Part shown: positions 1-5,841 of the stretch, one piece after another | Numbering within the stretch: position 1 is the stretch's first letter | Layout of the letters: every line of letters begins with the position of its first letter | Assembly (NCBI GenBank): GCA_025925615.1 | Contig: JAICLN010000111.1 | Location: forward strand, 1 to 10,699 | Source: Actinomycetospora sp. | GTDB lineage: Bacteria > Actinomycetota > Actinomycetes > Mycobacteriales > Pseudonocardiaceae | Length of the DNA stretch: 10,699 nucleotides | Direction of reading: 5' to 3' | Translations under genes and position numbers: made by a program | The notes under the pieces: model-generated | The model's database searches: none | Told to the model about the DNA's origin: nothing | What the model saw: only the letters and a program-made list of their open reading frames with translations

Positions 1-169
1 CCGCCTCGAGCACGGTGAGGTGCTTCGAGACGGCCTGGAGGCTCACGTCGTAGGGCTGCGCGAGCTCCGTCACGGTGGCGTCGTCCGCGGTCAGGCGGGC
101 GACGATGTCGCGCCGGATCGGGTCGGCGAGCGCCGCGAAGGCCCTCGAGAGCGAGTCGTCCACGGTCAC
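1..169 (-). CDS. ArsR-family winged-helix regulator, N-terminal part (runs off left edge)
   Basis: The first 56 codons of a minus-strand gene are visible, starting at a GTG at 167-169 preceded by a good ribosome binding site (GAGGGAGG). The protein begins MTVDDSLSRAFAALADPIRR and continues into a recognisable helix-turn-helix: 'LADPIRRDIVARL' followed by 'TVTELAQPYDVSLQAVSKHLTVLEA', the classic ArsR wing-helix signature, in which the SLQAVSKHL helix would read DNA. No metal-binding cysteines appear in the visible part, so metal sensing is not indicated. Regulators of this subtype are often followed by an SRPBCC/AHSA1-like gene; that gene would lie left of the window and cannot be seen. A near-perfect palindrome sits just upstream (179-204) and is probably its own operator. 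The family call is firm; the physiological role is unknown. Confidence 0.88.
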   Translation of the reverse strand, partial: MTVDDSLSRAFAALADPIRRDIVARLTADDATVTELAQPYDVSLQAVSKHLTVLEA

Positions 170-178
170 CGCCTCCCT

Positions 179-204
179 CGTATTCAACGTTCCGGTTGAG
201 TACG
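179..204. promoter_or_regulatory. Probable ArsR operator (inverted repeat)
   Basis: CGTATTCAAC and GTTGAGTACG form 10-bp inverted arms matching at 9 of 10 positions around a 6-nt spacer. The site is AT-rich in an otherwise GC-rich region and ends about 10 nt before the GTG start of the ArsR gene. Size, symmetry and position fit autoregulation by a dimeric ArsR protein. The binding itself is inferred. Confidence 0.6.
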
Positions 205-320
205 AACCTAGGACCAAACAGGAGGAGAAGTCAACGATCAACTCGACGAGAAGGCGGGGATCACCCGACCTGACCCCGACGTCACCGGCACGGCCGGATC
301 GTGTCGGGCCCACGACCCGC

Positions 321-332
321 GACAATGGGCGC
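321..332 (+). promoter_or_regulatory. Candidate leaderless -10 for the TetR gene
   Basis: GACAAT at 321-326 resembles a -10 hexamer and lies six bases before the GTG start at 333, so transcription could begin at the start codon itself, as is common for actinobacterial regulators. There is no Shine-Dalgarno-like sequence between it and the start. No convincing -35 is visible. A weak inverted repeat (TCGTG 299-303, CACGA 311-315) lies just upstream and could be an operator. Confidence 0.35.
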
Positions 333-962
333 GTGTCCCGCCCCGCGCCCGAGCCCTCCCCGCGCGCCGGCTCGCGCGCGGCGGCGAAGGCTCGGACCCA
401 CGAGAACCTCCTCGACGCGGGCCTCTCGGTGTTCGCCGACCGCGGCTACGGCGCCGCGTCGGTCGAGGAGATCGCCCGGCGGGCCGGGGTGTCGGTCGGC
501 TCCGTGTACGCGCACTTCTCCAGCAAGGAGAACCTCTTCCTGGCCCTGATCGAGCGCCGCGCGGACCGCGAGTTCGCGGCCGCGGAGGCCGAGCTCACCG
601 AGGGCTTCGACGCCGTGCTGCCCGCACTGGACCGCCGGCTGCGCGAGGAGGCCGACTCCGATCACCTCGCCCTGCTCGGCGCCGAGGCCTGGCTCTACGC
701 GGTGCGCTCCCCGGAGTTCGGGGCCGGGCTCGCCGCCCACCAGGTCCGCGTCCAACAGGTCCTGGCCGGGCTCGTCGCCACCGAGCGCGAGCGCCGCGGC
801 GTGCGCTGGTCGCTCGACGACGCCGAGGTCGCGGCCGTCGTCAACGCCCTCTACCAGGGCCTGGTGCAGCAACGCCGGCTGCACCCGGAGAGCGTGACCG
901 ACGACCTGTTCGGGCGGACGCTCACCGCTCTGCTGCGTGGTCTGGAGACTCCTCCCCCGTGA
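333..962 (+). CDS. TetR/AcrR-family transcriptional regulator
   Basis: A 209-residue protein with an N-terminal TetR DNA-binding domain at about residues 18-66: 'ARTHENLLDAGLSVFADRGY', then 'SVEEIARRAGVSVGSVYAHF' and 'SSKENLFLALIE', which is the standard helix-turn-helix followed by helix 4. The rest is an alpha-helical ligand-binding and dimerisation domain with no recognisable ligand signature. The frame is open further upstream, but the GTG at 333 is chosen because it gives a typical TetR length and short basic N-terminus, because a -10-like GACAAT lies six bases before it, and because the upstream extension is low-complexity and crosses the ArsR promoter region. Its last 41 bases overlap the end of the convergent permease gene. 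The target is unknown; autoregulation or control of the adjacent permease are both possible. Confidence 0.9.
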   Translation: MSRPAPEPSPRAGSRAAAKARTHENLLDAGLSVFADRGYGAASVEEIARRAGVSVGSVYAHFSSKENLFLALIERRADREFAAAEAELTEGFDAVLPALDRRLREEADSDHLALLGAEAWLYAVRSPEFGAGLAAHQVRVQQVLAGLVATERERRGVRWSLDDAEVAAVVNALYQGLVQQRRLHPESVTDDLFGRTLTALLRGLETPPP

Positions 963-2355
963 CGGCGGGCGTCGGGTCCGTGGCGGCGTCACCGCCCTGG
1001 CCGGGCGCGAGCCGCCGGAGCAGGTGGTATCCGACCACCACGACGACGGTGCCGAGCGCGATCCCGCCGAACTCGCCGCCGGAGAACGTGAACACCACGT
1101 CGCCGACCCCGATGACGATGCCCGCGGCGAGCGGGACGAGGACCTCGGGTCGCGAGAAGTCGACCCGGTTCTCCACCCAGATCCGCGCGCCGAGCAGCCC
1201 GATCATCCCGTAGAGCACGACCGTGATCCCACCGAGCACCCCGCCCGGGGTCGCTGCCACCACGGCGCCGAACTTCGGGCAGAAGCCGATGAGCACGGCG
1301 ACGAGCGCGGCCACCCAGTAGGCGGCCGTGGAGTACACCCGCGTCGCGGCCATGACGCCGATGTTCTCCGCGTAGGTCGTCGTCGGGGAGCCGCCCACCG
1401 CGCCGGCCACGGCGGTCGCGATGCCGTCCGCGGCGAGGGCCCGGCCGAGGTAGGGGTCGAGGTCCTCGCGGGTCATCGACGCGACCGCCTTGACGTGGCC
1501 GGTGTTCTCCGCGATCAGCGCGATGACCACCGGGACGATCAGGACGATCGCGGCGCCGCTGAACGCCGGCAGGTGCAGGCCCGGGGCGTCGGCGGAGCCG
1601 AAGGGCAGCCCGACCCACGGGGCGTCGGACACCTTCGAGAGGTCGAGCCGCAGGTGCGTGGACACCGCCCCGCTCGCGTTCGGGGCGGTGATCGGGCCGA
1701 GCGTGGCGTCGAGCAGCGCGGACAGCGCATAGCCCACGACGAGCCCGACGAGTACCGCGAGCCGCCCGAGCATCCCCCGCCCGGCCACCGCGACGATCAT
1801 GACCACGAGCATCGTCACCAGCGCGACGCCCTGGTCCTGCGGCCAGTACGTGCCGGCGACGACCGGGGCCAGGTTGAGCCCGATGAGCAGCACGACGGCG
1901 CCGGTGACGGCGGGCGGCAGGATCGCCGAGATGACCCGCGCGCCCCCGAGGTGCACGGCGAGGCCGACGAGGGCCAGCACCACCCCGGTCACCGCGATCG
2001 CACCGGTGACCTGCGCGCTGGTCCCGCCGCTCGCGCGCCCGGCGGCGACCGCCCCGACGAACGACGCGCTCGTCCCGAGGTAGCTCGGCACCCGTCCGCG
2101 GGTCATCAGCCGGAAGAGCATCGTCGCGAGCCCGGAGAGCAGGATCGCGAGGTTCGGGTCGAGCCCCATGAGGACGGGGAAGACGAACGTGGCGCCGAAC
2201 ATCGCGAGCACGTGCTGCATGCCCAGCCCGACGGTGCGTCCCCAGCTCATCCGTTCCTCGGGGCGCACCACCTCGCCCGGACCGGGCGCGCGGCCGTCGC
2301 CGCGCAGGGTCCATCGCAGGGGGTTCGGACGGGACGGGGGTGCCGTTCCGGTCAC
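922..2355 (-). CDS. NCS2-family uracil/xanthine permease (UraA-like)
   Basis: A 477-residue integral membrane protein of the nucleobase:cation symporter-2 family, importing uracil or a related base with protons. It aligns by eye with E. coli UraA: 'GMQHVLAMFGATFVFPVLMG' near residues 45-64 (first membrane helix), 'VPSYLGTSASF' (89-99), 'IALIAENTGHVKAV' with E283, and 'GSPTTTYAENIGVMAATRVY' with E330. E283 and E330 correspond to the two substrate-binding glutamates of UraA, which favours a uracil-type rather than purine-type substrate. About 35 hydrophilic residues precede the UraA-like start, so an internal ATG at residue 36 is an alternative. The GTG at 2355 is preferred because it abuts the TGA of the upstream TetR gene and has a GGAGA ribosome binding site. 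The C-terminal tail is hydrophilic. The 3' end overlaps the convergent TetR gene by 41 bases. Confidence 0.93.
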   Translation of the reverse strand: MTGTAPPSRPNPLRWTLRGDGRAPGPGEVVRPEERMSWGRTVGLGMQHVLAMFGATFVFPVLMGLDPNLAILLSGLATMLFRLMTRGRVPSYLGTSASFVGAVAAGRASGGTSAQVTGAIAVTGVVLALVGLAVHLGGARVISAILPPAVTGAVVLLIGLNLAPVVAGTYWPQDQGVALVTMLVVMIVAVAGRGMLGRLAVLVGLVVGYALSALLDATLGPITAPNASGAVSTHLRLDLSKVSDAPWVGLPFGSADAPGLHLPAFSGAAIVLIVPVVIALIAENTGHVKAVASMTREDLDPYLGRALAADGIATAVAGAVGGSPTTTYAENIGVMAATRVYSTAAYWVAALVAVLIGFCPKFGAVVAATPGGVLGGITVVLYGMIGLLGARIWVENRVDFSRPEVLVPLAAGIVIGVGDVVFTFSGGEFGGIALGTVVVVVGYHLLRRLAPGQGGDAATDPTPAVTGEESPDHAAER

Positions 2356-3063
2356 TCAGGTCTCCGCGGGTTCGGGGGGACGGGGCTGGGACCCGGCGTG
2401 CCCGGGATCGGGGCCGCAGAACCCGGCGAGGCGATCGGCGACCTCACCGCGCGGCGGCGGGTCGAGGGCGGGCAGCGTGGACCGGCGGCCCTCGGCGGCG
2501 AGGGCGTCCAGGACGAACGTCCGGTAGCGGCCCCAGCGGTCGGCGCGCACCTCCTCGCCGAACGGGGCGGCGGTGGCCACGACCATCACGGCGGCGGCGG
2601 GGATGTCGCGGGCCTCGGCGTCGGGACGCAGGACCCCGGCCGCCCGCGCCCGCGTGACGAGGTCCGACAGCGGGCCGATGAACCGCAGCGCCACCTCGGT
2701 GGTGAACGCCCCGGAGTCCTTGGCCGCGCGCAGGATGCCCCGCCGGTGCAGCAGCGCCCGCGCGATCTCGTCGATGACCCGCACGATCGCCCCCCAGGGG
2801 TCGTCGTCGGTGGCCGCACGCGTCAGCAGCGGCTCGACGGCCTCCTCGAAGTACTCGGCGAACACTGCGGCGACCAGTTCGTCACGTCCGGCGAAGCGCC
2901 GGTAGAGCGTGGAGGGGCCGACGCCCGCCCGCCGGGCGACCTCCTCCAGCGGGACCTCGGGGCCGCTCTGCTCGAACGCCTCGCGCGCGGCGGCGACGAT
3001 CGCGTGGTGGTTCCGCAGCGCGTCCGCCCGCAACGGTCGCGACGAGAGGCCCGACTCGGTCAC
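2356..3063 (-). CDS. TetR-family regulator with probable SbtR-like C-terminal domain
   Basis: A 235-residue regulator. Residues about 18-62 form a TetR helix-turn-helix ('HAIVAAAREAFEQSG', then 'PLEEVARRAGVGPSTLYRRF', then 'AGRDELVAAVF'). The pattern 'GVGPSTLYRRFAGRDELVAAVF' and the following C-terminal half resemble TetR proteins with the SbtR-like ligand domain; that assignment is from memory of the family. The C-terminus is Pro-rich and probably disordered. The start is a GTG at 3063, eight bases after a TAGCGT -10-like hexamer, so it may be leaderless. A 17-bp perfect palindrome covers that hexamer. The TGA stop is immediately followed by the GTG of the NCS2 permease, so the two genes are almost certainly co-transcribed and translationally coupled. 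A local regulator of base uptake is the natural inference; the ligand is unknown. Confidence 0.92.
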   Translation of the reverse strand: MTESGLSSRPLRADALRNHHAIVAAAREAFEQSGPEVPLEEVARRAGVGPSTLYRRFAGRDELVAAVFAEYFEEAVEPLLTRAATDDDPWGAIVRVIDEIARALLHRRGILRAAKDSGAFTTEVALRFIGPLSDLVTRARAAGVLRPDAEARDIPAAAVMVVATAAPFGEEVRADRWGRYRTFVLDALAAEGRRSTLPALDPPPRGEVADRLAGFCGPDPGHAGSQPRPPEPAET

Positions 3064-3069
3064 GGCCCG

Positions 3070-3086
3070 CGACGCTAGCAGCGTCG
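3070..3086. promoter_or_regulatory. 17-bp palindrome over the TetR -10: candidate operator and promoter
   Basis: CGACGCT and AGCGTCG are perfect 7-bp inverted arms around AGC. On the minus strand the same bases contain TAGCGT (3077 to 3072), a TANNNT-type -10 lying eight bases before the GTG start at 3063. A dimeric repressor bound here would block RNA polymerase directly, so TetR autorepression (and with it repression of the coupled permease) is the simplest reading. No good -35 is visible. Confidence 0.55.
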
Positions 3087-3173
3087 GGCCCGTGACCGGG
3101 CATTTCTCACCGGGACCGCACTCCTCGTCGTGTCTCGGTCACGGCTCCTCCCCGATGGTCGAGCTCTGCTGCG

Positions 3174-3368
3174 CTACGTCTCCTCGATGCTCAGCGCGCC
3201 CGACGGGCAGGACCCGACGGCGTTGCGCGCGGACTCCGCGTCCTCGTCGTCGGGGCTCTCCACGAGCACGACCACGATCGCGTCGTCGTCCTGGTCGAAG
3301 ACGTTCTCGGCGGCGAGCACGCAGTTGCCGGCGCCGATGCAGACGTCGCGGTCGGCCTTGATCTTCAT
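3174..3368 (-). CDS. [3Fe-4S] ferredoxin, P450 redox partner
   Basis: A 64-residue acidic ferredoxin starting MKIKADRDVCIGAGNC. Cysteines C10, C16 and C54 (followed by proline, 'SCPSGALSIEE') give the C-x5-C...CP pattern of single-cluster [3Fe-4S] ferredoxins; the fourth cluster cysteine is replaced by A13 (C-x2-A-x2-C). Such small ferredoxins carry electrons from a ferredoxin reductase to cytochrome P450s in the cytoplasm. The ATG at 3366-3368 has a strong AGGGGAGA ribosome binding site at proper distance. The gene lies 61 bases downstream of the P450 gene on the same strand, the usual actinobacterial P450-ferredoxin order, so the two probably share a transcript. No reductase gene is in the window, so that partner must be encoded elsewhere. 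Confidence 0.93.
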   Translation of the reverse strand: MKIKADRDVCIGAGNCVLAAENVFDQDDDAIVVVLVESPDDEDAESARNAVGSCPSGALSIEET

Positions 3369-3429
3369 GGTGGTCTCCCCTGATAGCCGGAGGTGGTGGA
3401 CTCGAGCCGGTGTGGGACGGGTGCTGATC

Positions 3430-4632
3430 TCACCAGGTGACGGGCAGGCTCCGCAGGCCGTACACCACGCTCGCCGAGCGGAACTCCACGTCCTCGAACG
3501 GCATCGCCGGGGCCAGCGTCGGGAAGCGGCGCAGCAGTGCGGGGAACGCGGTGGCCATCTCCATGCGCGCGAGCGGTGCGCCGAGGCAGTGGTGCACCCC
3601 GTGGCCGAACGCGACGTGGTGGCTCGCCGCGCGCCCGACGTCGAGCCGGTCCGGGTCCTCGACGAGCGCGCGGTCCCGGTCCGCGGCGGGCAGCGAGACG
3701 ACCACGACGTCGCCCGCCCCGATCGCCTGCCCGGCCACCTCGGTGTCGGCGGTGGCGACGCGCGGCACGCCGCTGTGCACCACCGAGAGGTAGCGCATGA
3801 GCTCCTCGACGGCGGGCGCGGCGACCTGCGGGTCGTCGCGCAGGAGGGCGGCCTGCTCGGGGTGGCGCAGCAGGGCGAGCGTCCCGATCGCGAGCATGCT
3901 GGCGGTGGTCTCGTGGCCGGCGATGAGCAGCAGCGAGGCGATGCCGACGAGCTCGGTGCGGGTGAGGTCGTCGCCGTGCTCGCGCACGAGCATGCCGAGC
4001 ATGTCCTCACCGGGCGCCGCGACGGCGCGGTCGATGAGCTCGCCCATGTAGGCCCGCGACTCCAGGGCCACCTTCCCGCGCTCCTCCATGGGGCGGGTGA
4101 GGTCGAGCTGCTGCGCGGCCCGGCGGTGGAAGTCGGCGCGGTCGGCGTAGGGCACGCCGAGCAGCTCGCAGATGACGAGGCTGGGGACCGGCAGCGCGAA
4201 GTCGGGCACCAGGTCGGCGGGCGGGCCGGCCTGCTCCATGGCGTCGAGATGGTCCGCGACGATCTCGGCGATGCGCGGCTCGAGACGCCGGATGCGCTTG
4301 ACGGTGAACTCGCCGGTGAGCAGGCGCCGCAGCCGCGTGTGCCCGGGCGGGTCGAGCATCAGGAGGTTGCCAGAGCGCTGCTCCTCGGGGGTCGTCCCCG
4401 GAACGGGGATCACCGGGAGGCCGGCGCTGGAGAAGCGGGTGGCGTCGCCGAGGACCTCGCGGGCGTCCTCGTAGCGGGTGACGAGCCATGCCGCCCGGCC
4501 GAGCGGGGTGGTGACGCCGGCGAGACCCGGCTGCTCGCGGATCCGGGCCATCTCGGCGGGCGGGTCGAACCGCGCGCGGCGCATGTGCAGTGGCAGCACC
4601 GGTGCCTGCGCGGGGGTGACTGGGCTGGCCAT
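3430..4632 (-). CDS. Cytochrome P450 (bacterial class I, CYP105/CYP107-like)
   Basis: A 400-residue soluble P450 monooxygenase with every hallmark: the oxygen-activating I-helix 'IAGHETTA' (A238-G239-H240-E241-T242-T243), the K-helix ExxR (E277 to R280), and the heme loop 'FGHGVHHCLGAPLARMEM' with the axial cysteine C349. 'MLDPPGHTRLRRLL' near residues 92-105 is also typical. The size and the ferredoxin encoded immediately downstream fit the class I, three-component type. The overall look is CYP105/CYP107-like, but family assignment needs an alignment. The start is placed at the ATG at 4632, which has a GAGGAG ribosome binding site; an in-frame ATG 14 codons upstream lacks one and yields a basic extension. 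The substrate is unknown. LysR lies 61 bases upstream on the same strand, and a TACCGT -10-like element in that gap suggests a separate promoter. Confidence 0.95.
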   Translation of the reverse strand: MASPVTPAQAPVLPLHMRRARFDPPAEMARIREQPGLAGVTTPLGRAAWLVTRYEDAREVLGDATRFSSAGLPVIPVPGTTPEEQRSGNLLMLDPPGHTRLRRLLTGEFTVKRIRRLEPRIAEIVADHLDAMEQAGPPADLVPDFALPVPSLVICELLGVPYADRADFHRRAAQQLDLTRPMEERGKVALESRAYMGELIDRAVAAPGEDMLGMLVREHGDDLTRTELVGIASLLLIAGHETTASMLAIGTLALLRHPEQAALLRDDPQVAAPAVEELMRYLSVVHSGVPRVATADTEVAGQAIGAGDVVVVSLPAADRDRALVEDPDRLDVGRAASHHVAFGHGVHHCLGAPLARMEMATAFPALLRRFPTLAPAMPFEDVEFRSASVVYGLRSLPVTW

Positions 4633-4664
4633 GGAGGCTCCTCGTCGTCGGAGGGTGCGCCTCG

Positions 4665-4670
4665 ACGGTA
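4665..4670 (-). promoter_or_regulatory. Candidate -10 element for the P450-ferredoxin unit
   Basis: On the minus strand TACCGT fits the TANNNT actinobacterial -10 pattern and would give a start of transcription about 25 bases before the P450 ATG, leaving room for the GAGGAG ribosome binding site. No clear -35 is seen, which would fit an activator-dependent promoter; the adjacent LysR is the obvious candidate activator. This is a weak call from a short motif. Confidence 0.3.
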
Positions 4671-4693
4671 GCACCGAAAACGGCAGTGGGCTT

Positions 4694-5599
4694 TCAGATA
4701 GCCCTCGTCAGGTCGTTCGCACACTCCTTCGCAGCCTCGACGAAGTGCGCGACGGCGGGCGAGCGGTCCGTGCGGCGCCACGCGACCTGCAGCGCGACCT
4801 CCGGCACCTCGCCGGTCAGGGGCAGGAACACGACGCCGGGCGGGCGGAGGTTGGCGTAGTAGGACGGCTGCAGCGACACCCCGAGGCCGGCGGCGACCAG
4901 GCCCAGCTGGGTCTCGATGTCCGCGCCCTCGGTGACGATGCGCGGGCTGAAGCCGTGCTCGAGGCAGTAGCCGACGATGATGTCGAAGAACGCCCGCCCG
5001 AGCGGGCGCGGCCAGAGCACGAACGGCTCGTCGGCGAGGTCCTCCGGGACGATCTCGGAGCCGGCGGCGAGGGGGTGGTCGGCCGGCAGCGCGGCGAGGA
5101 GGGGCTCGGCGACGAGGTGCTCGACCGCCACCGCCTCGGTCGCCGCGGCGGCCCGCACGACCCCGACGTCGATCCGGCCGTCGGCGAGGGCCACCAGCTG
5201 GGCGGAGGTGTCCTGCTGGCTGACCTCGAGCTGCAGGTCCGGGAAGCTGGCCCGCATCGACCGGAGGATGCGCGGCGTGATGGAGGCGAGGGCCGTGCCG
5301 ACCGAGCCGACGGTGAGCAGGCCGACCGCGCCGTTCGCGGCCTGCGTCACCAGCGTCTGCGCGCGCTCGGCCTCGTACAGGACCCGGGGCGCGGCGTCGA
5401 GCAGCACCCGCCCGGCCGGGGTGAGCTCGGTGGCGCGGCTGGAGCGGTCGAACAGCGCCGTCCCGAGCGTGCGCTCCAGCGCGCGGATCTGCTGGGAGAG
5501 TGCGGGCTGGCTGACGTGCAGCCGGCGCGCCGCCCGGCTGAAGTGCAGCTCGGCGGCCACGGCGAGGAACGTCCTCAGCTGCCGGAGCTCCAGATCCAT
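4694..5599 (-). CDS. LysR-family transcriptional regulator
   Basis: A 301-residue protein of standard LysR length. Residues 1-61 are the winged helix-turn-helix: MDLELRQLRTFLAVAAELHF, then 'SRAARRLHVSQPALSQQIRALE' and 'LGTALFDRSSRATELTPAG', a textbook LysR signature. Residues from about 92 form the type 2 periplasmic-binding-protein-like effector domain ('GLLTVGSVGTALASITPRIL', 'GRIDVGVVRA', 'VAAGLGVSLQPSYYANL'). This fold suggests a small organic effector, with BenM/CatM-like members as the nearest look-alikes, but the ligand cannot be read from the sequence. The ATG at 5599 is the natural start for the family; a ribosome binding site is weak (CAGGG about 12 bases upstream). It is divergent from the flavoenzyme at 5842 and upstream of the P450 on its own strand, so both are plausible targets. 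Confidence 0.95.
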   Translation of the reverse strand: MDLELRQLRTFLAVAAELHFSRAARRLHVSQPALSQQIRALERTLGTALFDRSSRATELTPAGRVLLDAAPRVLYEAERAQTLVTQAANGAVGLLTVGSVGTALASITPRILRSMRASFPDLQLEVSQQDTSAQLVALADGRIDVGVVRAAAATEAVAVEHLVAEPLLAALPADHPLAAGSEIVPEDLADEPFVLWPRPLGRAFFDIIVGYCLEHGFSPRIVTEGADIETQLGLVAAGLGVSLQPSYYANLRPPGVVFLPLTGEVPEVALQVAWRRTDRSPAVAHFVEAAKECANDLTRAI

Positions 5600-5841
5600 G
5601 CCGTCGATCGTGCCCTGTCCGGCTGGGAGGTGACCTGATGACGCGCGAGCAGCACCGGACCGTGACCGACGGCCCTGCGCGACCCGGCGTTCACCGAGCC
5701 GTTAATGCACCACGTCGGTCGGTGATAAGGCCCGGCTTCTCCGACCAGTGAGAGCGTCGATCGCACGAGGGCACCACCGGCCGACGTCACGAACGAGGGT
5801 GGAGCCGTCTCGACCCCCGATCAGGGAGCTCGTCCCCTCAC
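5600..5841. promoter_or_regulatory. Divergent control region between LysR and the amine oxidase
   Basis: This 242-base gap carries no convincing gene. Its centre (about 5701-5730) is notably AT-richer than the surroundings. On the plus strand TTAATG (5702-5707) and GATAAG (5724-5729), 16 bases apart, make a passable -35/-10 pair for the oxidase. CACC and GGTG arms (5708-5723 area) and a longer-spaced GGTCGG (5717-5722) / CCGACC (5741-5746) inverted repeat overlap it and could serve as LysR half-sites. No clean ATC-N9-GAT box was found. The divergent layout is classical for LysR control; the specific sites are tentative. Confidence 0.35.

Noticed and set aside
75..332. N-terminal extension of the first TetR gene back to an ATG at 75
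   Set aside because: It would overlap the ArsR gene and its operator, encodes low-complexity sequence and would make the regulator unusually long; the GTG at 333 fits the family.
937..3078. Very long plus-strand open frame (713 codons) across the permease and TetR genes
   Set aside because: It is antisense to two clear genes, its product is a low-complexity Arg/Asp/His/Gly-rich string with no domain, and long shadow frames are expected in such GC-rich DNA.
3130..4671. 513-codon plus-strand frame opposite the ferredoxin and P450
   Set aside because: Antisense shadow of genes with complete motifs; the product has no recognisable domain.
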